This document shows, one piece after another, positions 22,807 through 35,300 of a stretch of 64,000 nt of DNA (position 1 is the first letter of the stretch; the number at the start of each line of letters is the position of its first letter). A program made the position numbers and the translations under genes. Source of the stretch: Scilla litardierei (taxonomy: Eukaryota; Streptophyta; Magnoliopsida; Asparagales; Asparagaceae); assembly GCA_030789695.1 (NCBI GenBank), contig CM061142.1, positions 161,078,391-161,142,390 of the forward strand, written 5' to 3'. Below the pieces are notes generated by a model. That model was given only the letters and a program-made list of their open reading frames with translations, had not been told where the DNA came from and did no database searches.

Positions 22807-24769
22807 TACAAATAACTTGAAACGTGACTAGTGAGAAGATTGAGATTGTTAGTAGCTTGGCTACTCTTGACATGGCATGATAATTGTTCTCTTGCACTTA
22901 TTGTTACACCATGTCTTACTTGTGCACTCATACCATAACTGCCATGCCATGCATACTATAACTGCTAGGTTGTTAGTTTACCTTCCTTTCAGTTTCCTTG
23001 CCCAAGTCTTTTAGACTTGCTGACATGTGCCCCTTTACTCTTTTGGGTGACACATGTTAGATCCTGAGCCTGAGGTGGCTGCTGAGGACGTGGTGTTCGC
23101 TGACGCTGAGTCAGAGCCCGCGTTCATCGAGGAGTTTGAGGACACAGGCGATCAGTCGTAGAGACTGTTTGTGTTGTTGTTAGACTGCTTTAGTTGTCGG
23201 TGCATAGCACCAATACTTTGTGCCGTGTTGGCTTTTGTTGGCCATGTGTTGGGCCTAGACTCTTTCTTTTAGCCTGGTGGCTTTTCTGGATGTTGAACTT
23301 AATTTTAATGTTTGGACATTGCTGAGATTTGGGATTTTATTTCTGTATCTCCTTGTGTTATTATCTTGTTCTGCTCGTGGTTACAGGGACCTGCATATGA
23401 TTTATTGACGCTTATCAGGCGTGTGGCTTCACAGCTCCACGTCTGTGCGGACCTTTTCACGTCTCGCCTCCATTTTAGGGAAGCGGGGCGTGACAGGTTT
23501 TGTTTGTGGCCCATGCAGGTCCTCTTCTGTAACTGCGATTATCAGAATAACGATAATAATATTAGAATGTCCAATAAACTAGGTTCGACATCCGAGTCAT
23601 AAGCTATGAGTCTACTCTGCTTCGTTTTCTGTGTCATTAGATGACAGGAAGGCGATTTACCCGTGGTGGTGGTAGCGCGCCCCCTCATGATGAGGAGCCT
23701 GATAGGGAGCCCACCAATGGGGAGATGATGCAGATGATGCTTCAGATGATGCAGGTGCAGCAGGGAGTGCTCCTGCAAGTCCAGAATGCTCCAGTTGCTC
23801 GAGCTGCTCGGGCAATCCAGGATGCCCCTCGCTCCGAGCCGGGAGCGAAGCAATTTCGGGAGCTGGGTCCCGCTTATTTTGATGGGTCTGAGGGTCCTCT
23901 AGTTGCCGATGAGTGGATTCGAAACATTGAGGATAATTTGAAGATGGCGAAGATCTGCCCGGCTGGATGGGTTGATTTGGCGAAGAGGCAGCTCAAGGAT
24001 AATGCTCGGAACTGGTGGGATGCGGAAGAGAAGATGCTGGTGGAGCCGATAGCTTGGTCTACCTTTAAGTCCAGGTTCGATGAGGAGTTCTTTCCGAAGG
24101 CTCCTAGGAAGGAGATGCTGCAGCGTTTTATTGAGCTGAAGCAAGGGAGCTTGACGGTGGACCAGTACCACCAAGAGTTCATTAAGCTGAGTCGGTTTGC
24201 ACCGAAGATGGTGCAGAAAGCTGATGAGAGGTCTCAGAGGTTCCTGCAGGGACTTGATTTGGAGCTTCAGAGTTTCGTGTCTTCCTCTGATCTGGAATCT
24301 TATCAGAAGGTTCTGGTAGCTGCGAGGAGGCAGGAGCTGAACCTGCGCCAGAGGAGGGAACATGTTACTGGAGCTGGGAAGAGGCCTATGGAGCAGGCCA
24401 GAGCGGTGGTTAGGCCTGGTTTCAAGCCTAATCAGCCGGTGCAGTTCAAGAGGCCAGGAGGGCCTATTCCGAAGACTTTCCATTTCTGCGGCAAGACCGG
24501 GCATATCAAGGATCAGTGTAGAAGATTTCTGGGCCAGTGTTTGGTTTGTGGTGATGCTTCTCATGCCGCGAAGGATTGTCGGCATGCGAATCAGCTGCGG
24601 AGGGCACCTGTTGCAGCACAGCCGTTGCAGCAGAGAGCGCCTGTTCCTGCTGGACGTGGAGCAGCTCTTGTCCCACAGAGGCAGGCTTTTCAGCAGGCTT
24701 TTCTGCCAAGGAGGCAGGCTTTTCTGATGACCGATGTGGAGAGCATGGCTGTGGATGAGGTTATCGCAG

Positions 24770-24881
24770 GTAATCCTCAATCTAGCTGTCCTTCTTGGTT
24801 AGTTTTGTTTGTTAGATTATGTTGTTTGCTTGTACATGATTGTTTGCTAGACTAGGGCTTGATTGTTAGATTGCTTGTTAG
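24770..24881 (+). other. Putative 112-bp intron between gag and protease
   Basis: It starts GTAATC and ends TTGTTAG, is T-rich (about half T near the 3' side), and interrupts a Gly codon in the expected VIAG-V-ILV context. Its length is not a multiple of three, and removal moves translation from the gag frame to the protease frame. Confidence 0.65.
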
Positions 24882-27300
24882 GTGTGATTTTGGTTTGCAC
24901 ATTTCCTGCACGAGTCCTCTTTGACTCAGGTGCATCGATGTGCATTATTTCTCGGAGCTTCGTGGAGGAGCATTCCTTGTCGACGTCCCCTCTTCCCAAG
25001 AGTTGGAATATCGTTACAGGAAATGGCGTGGTCTCGGTGCATCGTGGTGCAATTCTTGCCCGTTGGTGGTTTGTGGACATGAGCTTTACGCTGATTTTAT
25101 TGTCCACGACATCATCAACTATGATGTGGTCCTTGGGATGGATTGGCTTGCGAGCTTCTATGCTACGATCGACTGTCGGAGGAAGAAGGTGGTGTTCGAG
25201 ATTCCCAGACATCCAGTATTTGAGTTCAGCCTGGGTAGCAGTTCGCTTGGTCCTGTCAGATTTCGGGCCAGGCCGATGGAGTTTGTGGCTATGCAGATGG
25301 AGCTAGAGAGTCCAGCGGTTGTGCGGGACTTTAATGACGTCTTCCCCGAGGAGATGTCTGGATTGCCACTCGATCGAGCTCTCGAATTTTTGATTGATCT
25401 TATTCCGAGAGCGCAGCCGATTTCAAAGGCGCCCTATCGTATGGCACCCGCTGAATTGGAGGAGTTGCGGAAGCAGCTGGATGAGCTTTTGCAAAAGGGT
25501 TATATCAATCCTAGTGTGTCTCCGTGGGGAGCACCAGTGCTGCTGGTGAAGAAGAATGATGGTTCGCGTCGCATGTGCATGGACTATCGGGAGCTGAATG
25601 CGGTGACCATCAAGAATAAATACCCGTTGCCTCGCATCGATGATATTTTTGATCAACTTGAAGGTTCGAGGGTGTTTTCGAAGTTGGATCTGAGTAGTGG
25701 TTATCATCAGCTGAAGGTGAAGAAGGAAGACGTTCCGAAGACAGCGTTCATGATGAAGTATGGACACTACGAGTTTGTGGTTATGCCCTTCGGTGTAACC
25801 AATGCACCCGTAGTTTTCATGAATCTGATGAATCTGATCTTCTATGACTTTTTAGATAAGTTTGTCGTTATCTTTATTGACGACATTCTGATCTATTCAA
25901 AGTCGGAGGAGGAGCATGCCTCGCACTTGAGGACGGTGTTAGAGATTTTGAGGAAGCATCGGTTGTATGCTAAGTTTTTGAAGTGCGAGTTTTGGCTGGA
26001 CAGAGTTGCTTTTCTCGGGCATGTGGTGACTGGAGATGGTATTTCAGTGGATCCCGAGAAGATTAAGGCCATCAGAGAATGGCCTGTTCCGCAGTCAGCA
26101 TCTGAGATCCAGAGTTTCATTGGATTGGCTGGTTACTATCGGCGCTTCATTAAGGACTTTTCCCGTATTGCTGAGCCGATGACCAGATTGACGCGGAAGG
26201 ATGTACATTTTGTTTGGTCGGGTGATTGTGGGAATGCCTTCGGTGTTCTGAGGGAGAGATTGACGACTGCCCCTATTCTTGTTGTGCCTGATCGCAGCGG
26301 AGGATTTGAGATCTTTTGCGATGCTTCTGGCAAGGGTCTTGGTTGTGTGTTGCATCAGCACAGACATGTTGTGGCGTATGCTTCGCGTTAGCTCAAGACT
26401 CATGAGAAGAATTACCCGACGCATGACTTGGTGTTGGCTGCTATCTTGTTTGCGCTCAAGATTTGGAGGCACTTCCTGCTGAGTGAGAAAGTGAAGATCT
26501 TCACCGACCACAAAAGCTTGAAGTATATTTTTACTCAGAAGGAGCTCAACATGCGACAGCATCGATGGTTGGAGCTCATGGCGGATTATGAGATTGATTT
26601 GCAATATCACCCTGGCAAGGTGAATGTGGTTCCGGATGCGCTGAGTAGGCTTCCAGCGGTGATGATGTTGACTTCGCAGTGGAGATTACGGCAGGATTTT
26701 TGCGAGTCTGGTGTGGAGATTGTTCTTCCTGGAGAGGCCTCTTCGTTGATGAGTATGCAGATTCATTCGTCGATTGTGGATAGGATCAAGGCTGGCCAGG
26801 CTGAGGATCCGAAGCTGGTGAAGATTCGGGAGCAGGTGGAAGCCGGTCTGCGGACTGACTTCTTGATTCATGAGGATGGCTCGCTGAGGTTTGGAGCTAG
26901 GTTGTGTGTGCCAGCTGGGGATATCAGGGAGGAGTTGTTGGTGGAGGCACACAGTTCACCGTATTCTGTGCATCCTGGTGGCACCAAGATGTACAAGGAT
27001 CTTCGTCTGAATTTTTGGTGGCATGGTATGAAGAGGAGTGTGGCTCGGAGTGTGGCCAAGTGCTTGGTTTGCTAGTAGGTAAAGGCGGAGCATCAGCGTA
27101 CGGCAGGGTTGCTACAACCGCTTCTGATTCCAGAGTGGAAGTGGCAACACATCACTATGGACTTTGTGACTGGACTACCTTGGAGTCCGAAGCAGAATGA
27201 CGCGATTTGGGTGATCGTAGATCGATTGACCAAATCTGTGCACTTTATTCCTTTCCGAGTAGGACAGTCCACTGAGGCGCTAGCGAGGAGATACATGGAG

Positions 27301-27370
27301 GTAAATTCTTTTACTCTCCGTTTCTATTTCCTTTTTCTAGATAGATAGTGATGTAGCGTGAATCGTGCAG
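27301..27370 (+). other. Putative 70-bp intron in integrase
   Basis: It starts GTAAATTC and ends CGTGCAG, with a pyrimidine-rich middle. It falls exactly between RRYME and EIVRLHG of the integrase core. Its length is not a multiple of three; all pol blocks before it are in one frame and all after it are in the frame expected once it is removed. Confidence 0.7.
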
Positions 27371-28309
27371 GAGATCGTACGACTTCACGGAGACCCTGTG
27401 AGTATCATGTCGGACAGAGACACGAGGTTCACATCTCAGTTCTGGCAGAGTTTGCAGAAGAGTTTGGGTACGCGTCTGAATTTCAGCACGGCGTACCATC
27501 TGCAGACGGATGGCTAGTCTGAGAGGACGATTCAGATCTTGGAGGACATGCTGAGGGCGTGCATGTTGGATTTCAAGGGTTCGTGGGAGGACCATCTACA
27601 TCTGGTGGAGTTCTCTTACAACAACAGCTTCCAGGCGAGTATTGGCATGGCGCCTGTCGCCACGCTTTATGGGAGGAAATGTTGATCGCCATTGAGTTGG
27701 GATGACGTTGGTGATCGAGAGCTGTTGGGACCTGAGATGATTGTGGAGGCTGTGGATGTTGTCAGGAACATTCGGGAGAGGTTGAGGATTGCTCAGGACC
27801 GTTTTAAGCATTGGGCGGATGCTAAATGCCGTCCTTTAGAGTTTCAGCCAGGCGACCATGTGTTCTTGAAAATTTCCCCGAATCGTGGTGTGATTCGCTT
27901 TGGGAAGCGAGGGAAGTTGAGCCCATGATACATGTGACCATTTGACGTTCTGGAGAGAGTTGGCGAGGTAGCCTACAGCTTGGCCTTGCCGCCATCTTTG
28001 GAAGGAGTTCACAATGTTTTCCATGTGTCACAGCTTCGTCGATACATCAGCGATCCATCTCATGCTGTGGATTTCTTGGAGATTATCGTTCGCCCTGATA
28101 TGACGTATGACCAGCAGCCAGTGCGAATTCTAGACAGGCGTCAAAATTCACTCCGGAACAAGGTTGTCAATCTTGTGAGGGTGATGTGGCGACACGGCTC
28201 GCCAGGAGAGTCTACTTGGGAGAGAGAGGATGAGATGCGAGAGCGCTACCCACTTTTGTTCCCAGACACGTGAGTGTTGGGAAATTCCGAGGACGGAATT
28301 TTTCTTAAG

Positions 28310-28319
28310 TTGGGGAGGA
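28310..28319 (+). promoter_or_regulatory. Polypurine tract of Tekay element
   Basis: TTGGGGAGGA-type purine run immediately before the 3' LTR, as required for plus-strand DNA priming. Confidence 0.8.
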
Positions 28320-30769
28320 TGTAACGACTGGGGTTTCATGTATTTGGATTATCTATATTATATTTATGTTTTGGTGGATTTTCTCCTTATGTGTGGTTTC
28401 CGTCTCCGTAGCTTTCGTTTTCGTTCTTTTCGTTGTGATTTTCTAGCTTCTTCCTTAGATCGTTGAGTTTTGGAGTAAGTCGTTCGTGACGAGCTTCATA
28501 TCGCTCATATCTTAGAGATAGGTTGATCTTAGAAGCCGTGAGAATCTTCCTGAAGCTTCGCGCTTCAATTCGGCACTTTTGTGCACTTTAGTTGGTTCAA
28601 GAAGGGGAACCAACCGACTTGATTCCAATCTAGTCGGGCAGAAACTCTTCTCAAACCGACTAGTTCATTAAATCAATAATTCAGACGTTACTGTTTACTC
28701 TTAGTCGGTCTAAGAACAACCACCGACCGACTAGATGTGAAACTAGTCGGTCAGAACTTGCTCTCAGATCGACTAGTTCCTTCGATTAGTTTCACCTAAG
28801 TTACTGTTTATCGTTAGTCGGTCTAAGAACGTCTCTCGACCGACTAGGTTGCAAACTAGTCGGTCAGCCATTGTTCTTTAACCGACTAGTTCTTTGACCA
28901 TTTTGACGACCTGAGTTACTTTTTGCTTTTAGTCGGTCACAGTTGGTCGACCGACCGACTAGTTCTCGAACTAGTCTGTCAACCACTCTTCTTTGACCGA
29001 CTAATTGACCCCGTAAACCTAGGGTTTGCCCAGCTTCCGCAACTTTTCCAATTTATACCCCAATCGTTTTCTTTTCTTTCTTTCACTTCTCTTGGCCATT
29101 TCCTTTCCCCCTTGACCTCTGATCTTCCCCAACCTTCCTCTAGCCCTTCCTCCTTCCTCAAGAGCCCCTCTCCCTCTCCATTTGCACCGGCCATCTCCTC
29201 TAGGCCACCGGCCAACCCCCAAAACCCCCAAAATCCCATTTCTCCAGATTTTCTCCCGGTTTCCAGATCTGAGCCGTAGTTCTCCGGATCGTTCTTCCGT
29301 TGCCGTGCTTGCTCGGCATCGTTCTTCCGCTACGATACGGTAGTAAATCGATCCTTTAATATTCTCTTAACACACATGGTGATTTTTGTTAAACCCTAAT
29401 AAAATGGATATTAGAGATATTGTTCTGATGTTGTTTTGCCATGGCAGCGATCTCATCCCCGTAGCTAACATTTTGTGACGTGCCTCGTTGATCGTCATCC
29501 TCGGTGCTAGGCAAGTGAAACTTGCCACTTATGGTTTTAGGCCATGCTTTAGCCATTTGCTTGTTGTAGGCGTAAAAGAGACTAGGCAATGAAATGATAG
29601 TTGCTTAGACGCCCTTGATCTAGCTTGACAACGAAGCTAGATCCGTCATTTTTATCATGTTGCATTCATACTGTATGTCATGTTAAATTCGATTATCGGT
29701 ACGCAAAATTAACTGTTTATTGCCATGACATTGCATGTAACAAATGTTCCCATGATTGCGTAGCACACGCTACACCTAGTGAATTGATTGAGGCTAGGCA
29801 CCTGCTTTTAGCAGGCACAACCCTACGCCAAAAATACTTATAGAATGTGAACCAGAAAACGAGCTCTTGTGCGGGGCAACCCTGGCTCATTTACTGAGCA
29901 TCGTGTACAGGGACAATGGGTCGTTTACATGTGGGATGGGTAAGGGTTAAGCGGCCATTCAATTGGGAGTCTGCCTGATCAGCAACTTCAGTTGTAAGGC
30001 GTAAACTCTGGGTTCTGGGGTAGTGTTAAGCGGCCACTCAGTATGAATGTCCAACAGTTCAGCTGTAAGGCGTAAACATCTACAAATAACTTGAAACGTG
30101 ACTAGTGAGAAGATTGAGATTGTTAGTAGCTTGGCTACTCTTGACATGCCATGATAATTGTTCTCTTGCACTTATTGTTACACCATGTCTTACTTGTGCA
30201 CTCATACCATAACTGCCATGCCATGAATACTATAACTGCTAGGTTGTTAGTTTACCTTCCTTTCAGTTTCCTTGCCCAAGTCTTTTAGACTTGCTGACAT
30301 GTGCCCCTTTACTCTTTTGGGTGACACATGTTAGATCCTGAGCCTGAGGTGGCTGCTGAGGACGTGGTGTTCGCTGACGCTGAGTCAGAGCCCGCGTTCA
30401 TCGAGGAGTTTGAGGACACGGGCGATCAGTCGTAGAGACTGTTTGTATTGTTGTTTGACTGCTTTAGTTGTCGGTGCGTAGCAACAATACTTTGTGCCGT
30501 GTTGGCTTTTGTTGGCCATGTGTTGGGACTAGACTCTTTCTTTTAGCCTGGTGTCTTTTCTGGATGTTGAACTTAATTTTAATGTTTGGACATTGCTGAG
30601 ATTTGGGATTTTATTTCTGTATCTCCTTGTGTTATTATCTTGTTCTGCTCGTGGTTATAGGGACCTGCATATGATTTATTGACGCTTATCAGGCGTGTGG
30701 CTTCACAGCTCCACGTCTGTGCGGACCTTTTCACGTCTCGCCTCCATTTTAGGGAAGCGGGGCGTGACA
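28320..30769 (+). repeat. 3' LTR of Tekay element
   Basis: 2450 bp, beginning TGTAACGACTGG and ending GGGGCGTGACA. It corresponds to 21045-23495 throughout, with scattered substitutions concentrated in the hairpin array. Confidence 0.95.
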
Positions 30770-30774
30770 TACAC
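30770..30774. repeat. Target site duplication TACAC (right) of Tekay element
   Basis: Matches 21040-21044. Its last base is also the first base of the Copia B target duplication. Confidence 0.95.
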
Positions 30775-30778
30775 ATAA
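30774..30778. repeat. Target site duplication CATAA (left) of Copia B
   Basis: CATAA directly before the LTR; repeated at 38660-38664 after the other LTR. Confidence 0.95.
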
Positions 30779-31307
30779 TGTAGGATCCTGTCAAAACAAT
30801 GATGTTAGGATCGAATGAAGAGGAGAGACTTACGCTTGCGTACGCGGCACTGTAATCTCTGAACTTCGCCCTCGGATTCGCCACAACGGTCAGTACTTCG
30901 TCACGGAGGATCGAAGCAGCGTTTCACCGCCTAAATCTCTATTTAGAAGAGGATTTTAATTGAAGGGAGAAGAAGAACACACGTTGCCTTATGCAAACTT
31001 ATGGCATGGTTAGATTAGTGTAAATGCCTTACCCTTGGGTCCTATTTATAGGCTTTAGGGGTAGTTATTGTAGGAAATAACTAAATATAAGCTTATTAGC
31101 CTATATTAGCACATTTACTTATCCTCTTCTTCATTCACTTATCAAGTGCCTTTATGCACTTATAAAGTGACTTTTTCCACTTATCGAGTGGTCCTTTTCA
31201 CACGAGAAAAGTTTCCCATTGCGCACGCTTTCGTGCACGCGATATCTGAGGTCCATAGGCCCTCATACATCCCCTCATAGGTGTATATATGTCATCCATA
31301 TCCAACA
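30779..31307 (-). repeat. 3' LTR of Copia B
   Basis: 529 bp, TGTAGGATCC...ATATCCAACA on the + strand. The complement of the TATA signal (CTATTTATAG) is at about 31044-31053. Confidence 0.95.
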
Positions 31308-31325
31308 TCTCCCACTCACACTTGA
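31308..31325 (-). promoter_or_regulatory. Polypurine tract of Copia B
   Basis: On the minus strand this reads TCAAGTGTGAGTGGGAGA next to the 3' LTR, the usual Copia polypurine tract. Confidence 0.8.
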
Positions 31326-32323
31326 GGGGATTGTAAGGAAACATATTTTCCTTTAGCTCTTCTGTTTATCATACCGAGAAATAGGCCGTGTGACCGTCAT
31401 GCGCATAGAGTCCGCTGTTTGTGCACTTGTTAGAGATACACAACACTCCTCGAGGTGCAAAGTTGAGTAGATTAACGCATGCTTTACCCTAGATTATTTC
31501 TTCACATTTCTTATACTTTATATTCAACAATTGAATCCCATCTGGATTACAATTGGCTGGCCATCTTTGAATCTCTAAAGTCCAAATGTGAATATGAAAT
31601 TAATCTTCCTCTTCTTGCGATCCTTTTGATCTTGACTTGACTTGCTTTTCTAACATGCCCCACCGGACCGAATTGACCATAGTCCATAAGCAACATGCTA
31701 AGATAGCAATCACCCAGTCAAATCTAAAGGAACCAATTAGAGTCCATAAGGGTAACGAGTTAAGCCCCATGTGGTCTTTGGGTCTCACATAATAGTAAAC
31801 ACAATTACTATTCTAACCTAATGGTCAAATGCATACGTAGTATGAATATGTATTACAACATCACTCCTTTCCCAGGGAGCGTATGTCTTAATGATGTTGT
31901 AAGGATGATGATCAGACACCACAATGTCTGATTTTGAGCCCCTTTTACTACTCAAATAATCTTCTGGACCCACATCCCACATAAGACAGATAGGATTTAA
32001 GAATCCTCTTAGATCTTTTGTAAGCATCCATATGATGCAGATCTTTCATACGACCATTTTGTTTAAGTCATGACTCTAAATCATCTGTCTGACGATTTTG
32101 ACTTTAAACAGGTCTCATCTTTATTTTATCCGTCTGATATAATAAAGGCGGTTGCTCATGTGAGAGAGCCAACCTCAATCTGTCCGACATACTAGAAAAT
32201 ATAGCTGAGATTTCAAAATGTACACAAACATTTTCTAGAAACTCATATGCAATGTTTGAAAAGAACTTATTCTTATATTAAATTTTGATCTTTTACAGAC
32301 ATGAGAATTTACATTGGTACAAC
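31326..32323 (-). other. 3' noncoding region of Copia B
   Basis: About 1 kb between the RNase H stop and the polypurine tract, with no coding motif. Copia C has a homologous stretch at 43421-44461, so the region belongs to this family. Confidence 0.7.
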
Positions 32324-35300
32324 TCAGCTCTTACGCAATCCTTGAGATGATAAATGTTTGTAAAACACATCTCTGGGGATCGCCTTTGTAAGCGGATCCG
32401 CTATCATCTCATGCGTAGATATGTACCTTATGTCTACCTTCTTGGTCTTATCATAGTCTTTTGCAAATTTGTAGCGGATATCAATGTGTTTGGTCTTACA
32501 ATGGAATTTTGGACCTTTGACATAGGCTATAGATGCTTGACTGTCACTGTGTATTGGTACAGCACCTGAGTCACTTGCATCAATTAGCCTGTCTAAGAAT
32601 TTCCTAAGCCAAACAGCCTCTTGGACTGCCATGCTAAATGCTACAAACTCGGCTTCCATAGTTGAAAGTGCGATGCAGGATTGTTTCTTGCTACTCTAGG
32701 ATATTGCACCAGATCCGAGTAGAAAAACATATCCTGAAGTCGATCGTCGCTCATCGAGATCACCCGCCCAATCAGCATCAGTGTAGCCTTCGAGCCTCAA
32801 GGCATCTCCTTGATAGCATAAAGCATAGTCCGCAGTTCTTTTAAGATACCGCATTATCCTCTTAATTGCTTTCCAGTGTACTTGCCCTGGATTGGATTGG
32901 TAACGACTTACCATTCCAACGGCAAAACAGATGTCCGGTCTTGTACACATCATAGCGTACATAAGACTACCAACTGCACTGGAATATGGAACTTTTTCCA
33001 TAATTTCCTTTTTCATTTGGTTCTTTGGACCCGATTTCAGACATAAATTATCGCATTTGCTTATAGGAGTATCAATGGACTTGCAGTCCTGCATACTAAA
33101 ACGTTCTAGAACCTTCTTTATATAAGTCTCTTGTGAAAGAGAAAGAAGTTTCTTCGAACGATTTCTTGAAATCTTAACTCCAAGGATATATGCGGCTTCT
33201 CCCATGTCTTTCATCTCAAAAACTGTTGAAAGCCAAGCCTTGATATTCATCACAAAGCCCTTGTCATTTCCGGCTATTAAAATGTCATCTACGTATAGAG
33301 ACATAATAACATACTTGCTTTTAATCCTCTTGATATATACACAGTTATCTTCATCAAGCATGGAAAAACCATTTGATAAGACAACTTCTTGAAATCGTAT
33401 ATACCATTGCCTCGAGGATTGTTTAAGACCATATATGGACTTACGAAGTTTACAAACCTTATGTTCGTTTCCTTCTTTTACAAACCATGTTGGTTGTTCC
33501 ATATAGATCTCCTCGTCCAATTCTCCATTGAGAAAGGCAGTCTTTACATCCATCTGATGTAATTCGAGGTCTAAGCAAGCTACCATAGCCAGAATCAAGC
33601 GAATCGAAGTAAAACGAACGACAGGTGAGAAGGTCACTTCATAGTCTACCCCTTCCTGTTGTGTAAAACCTTTCGCGACAAGGCGAGCTTTATATCTGTC
33701 TATAGAGCCATCAACCTTATGCTTGATCTTGAGAACCCATTTGTTCCCAATAGCTCTACGTCCTCTGGGTAAATCAACCAAGTCCCAGACTTAGTTAACT
33801 TTCATGGATTCTAATTCCTCCTTCATCGCTTCCATCCATTTGTCTTTTGCAGGGCATGATACGGCCTGTTTGAACGTAGCAGGCTCGTCATCTTCTTGTA
33901 GTAAAGTCATAAAGGTTTGCGGGAATTCATCCTCAAATCTTAGAGGAGCTAACCTTGTACGACTACTACGTCGTATTTGAGATTCTTCAAGTCCTTGTTG
34001 ACTCGAATTTAGATCAATTCTAAAATCACTCCCACTTGGAATGTCGTTAGAATTGCTCCCACTTGGATCATTATTCCCGTATGGAATATGATCAGCATCA
34101 TTCGTATCATCCATTGGTGAAGGTAGAAACGTATTTTCGTCTTCACCAAGAATTCGCCCACTCGAATGAGGTAATCCTTCTTGATCATTAATCTCAAATA
34201 GAGATAAGTCCTGACTTATCTCGCCCTGTCTTGGAAACTCGTTTTCCAAGAAAGTGACATCCCTCGACTCAAATTCAATTAGACCTCCATTGTCTTCCTG
34301 ACCAATGAAAACATAACATTTGGAGTTTTCTGCGTATCGTATAAAGATACATTTCCTTCCCCGTGGCCCAAGTTTGCCATACTTATGGGAGGAAATATGT
34401 GCATAGGATGCACACCCCCAAGGTTTCAAAATGTTTAAGTCAGGAGACCTTTGGTTCCACAACTCGTAAGGAGTGGAGCTAACTGATTTCGAGGGTACGC
34501 GGTTCAAGATGAAAGCGGCCGTCAATAATGCATCACCCCAAAAGGTGATTGGCAAGTTAGCTTGCGCCATCATTGAATGGACCATTTCCATTAAAGTCCT
34601 ATTCCTCCTTTCTGCAACACCATTTTGTTGCGGAGTATAAGGCATAGTTACCTTATGAACTATGCCCTTTTATCACAAAGTTCTTTAAAACTTGATGATT
34701 GATATTCACTGGCCCTATCGGTTCGCAAGACCTTAATCTTGCGATCTAATTGATTTTCCACTAAACTCATATAGTTCTTAAAGCAGGTTAATGCTTCACT
34801 TTTGTGGGATATCAAATAGATATGTCCGAATCGGGTGAAGTCATCAATAAAAGTGATGAAATAGGACTTCCCGCGTCTTCTCTTGACATTCATCGGACCA
34901 CATATGTCCGAATGGATGAGCTGTAATGGAACCTCGGCCCTTGTGCCGGTTCCAAACGGCTTACGACAAGATTTCCCTACAAGGCAATGTTTGTAGTTCG
35001 ACATATCGACCTTTGAAACATTGGATAGAAGGCTACGTTTAGCAAGTCTATCCATACGCGTTGGTCCAATGTGACCAAGCCTTGCGTGCCAACAAATTAT
35101 ATCTGACTCATAAGTCGAAGAATTTACAACAAGGAAATTTTCATTACAAAATGAGGAGTCACATTGTATTTAATACAATAAATCCTTTGAAAACATACCC
35201 AGTACCAATTAAAGAATTATTTCAAAACAAGTCCACTTTACAATCATGGAAAAACCAACTATAACCAAGACCCATTAAAACGACCACAGAAATAATATTC

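Larger units (their letters stand above)
21045..23495 (+). repeat. 5' LTR of Tekay element
   Basis: It begins TGTAACGACTGG and ends GGGGCGTGACA. A TATTTATA box is at 21775-21782, so transcription probably starts near 21805-21815. Upstream of it lies a hairpin array (21340-21735). Downstream, 22672-22806 carries two copies of a GTTAAGCGGCCA...TGTAAGGCGTAAAC unit. The CT-rich 21790-21960 stretch would be 5' leader. Confidence 0.95.
23641..28273 (+). pseudogene. Tekay gag-pol polyprotein, broken, with two putative introns
   Basis: Gag (Retrotrans_gag) starts at 23641; a first zinc knuckle lacks its first Cys (FHFCGKTGH) and a second is intact (CLVCGDASHAAKDC). Protease has LFDSGAS near 24912. 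RT includes [10 protein letters not shown] and catalytic FIDD near 25877-25888; RNase H has [10 protein letters not shown]. Integrase has the HHCC segment ending CLVC (27070), MDFVTGLP and SDRDTRF. The tail carries GKLSP and a chromodomain-like end (VRVMWRHGSPGESTWE). Two GT-AG segments, 24770-24881 and 27301-27370, look like introns because removing them restores the expected reading. Lesions are a frameshift near 25070 and stops at 26389, 27073, 27076, 27515, 27683, 27926 and 27935. Confidence 0.9.
21045..30769 (+). mobile_element. Tekay-type Gypsy chromovirus, complete but decayed
   Basis: A 9725-bp LTR retrotransposon inserted in the Copia A integrase. LTRs are 2451 and 2450 bp, both TGTAAC...TGACA, flanked by TACAC. 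The internal region carries gag, protease, RT, RNase H, integrase and a C-terminal chromodomain-like tail, the arrangement of Tekay/Del chromoviruses. The LTRs differ at several tens of positions by eye (roughly 2 percent), so the insertion is not recent. Multiple stops and one frameshift in pol make this copy non-autonomous. Confidence 0.93.

Noticed and set aside
23899..24780. 293-codon minus-strand frame opposite the Tekay gag
   Set aside because: Shadow of the gag gene, without motifs of its own.
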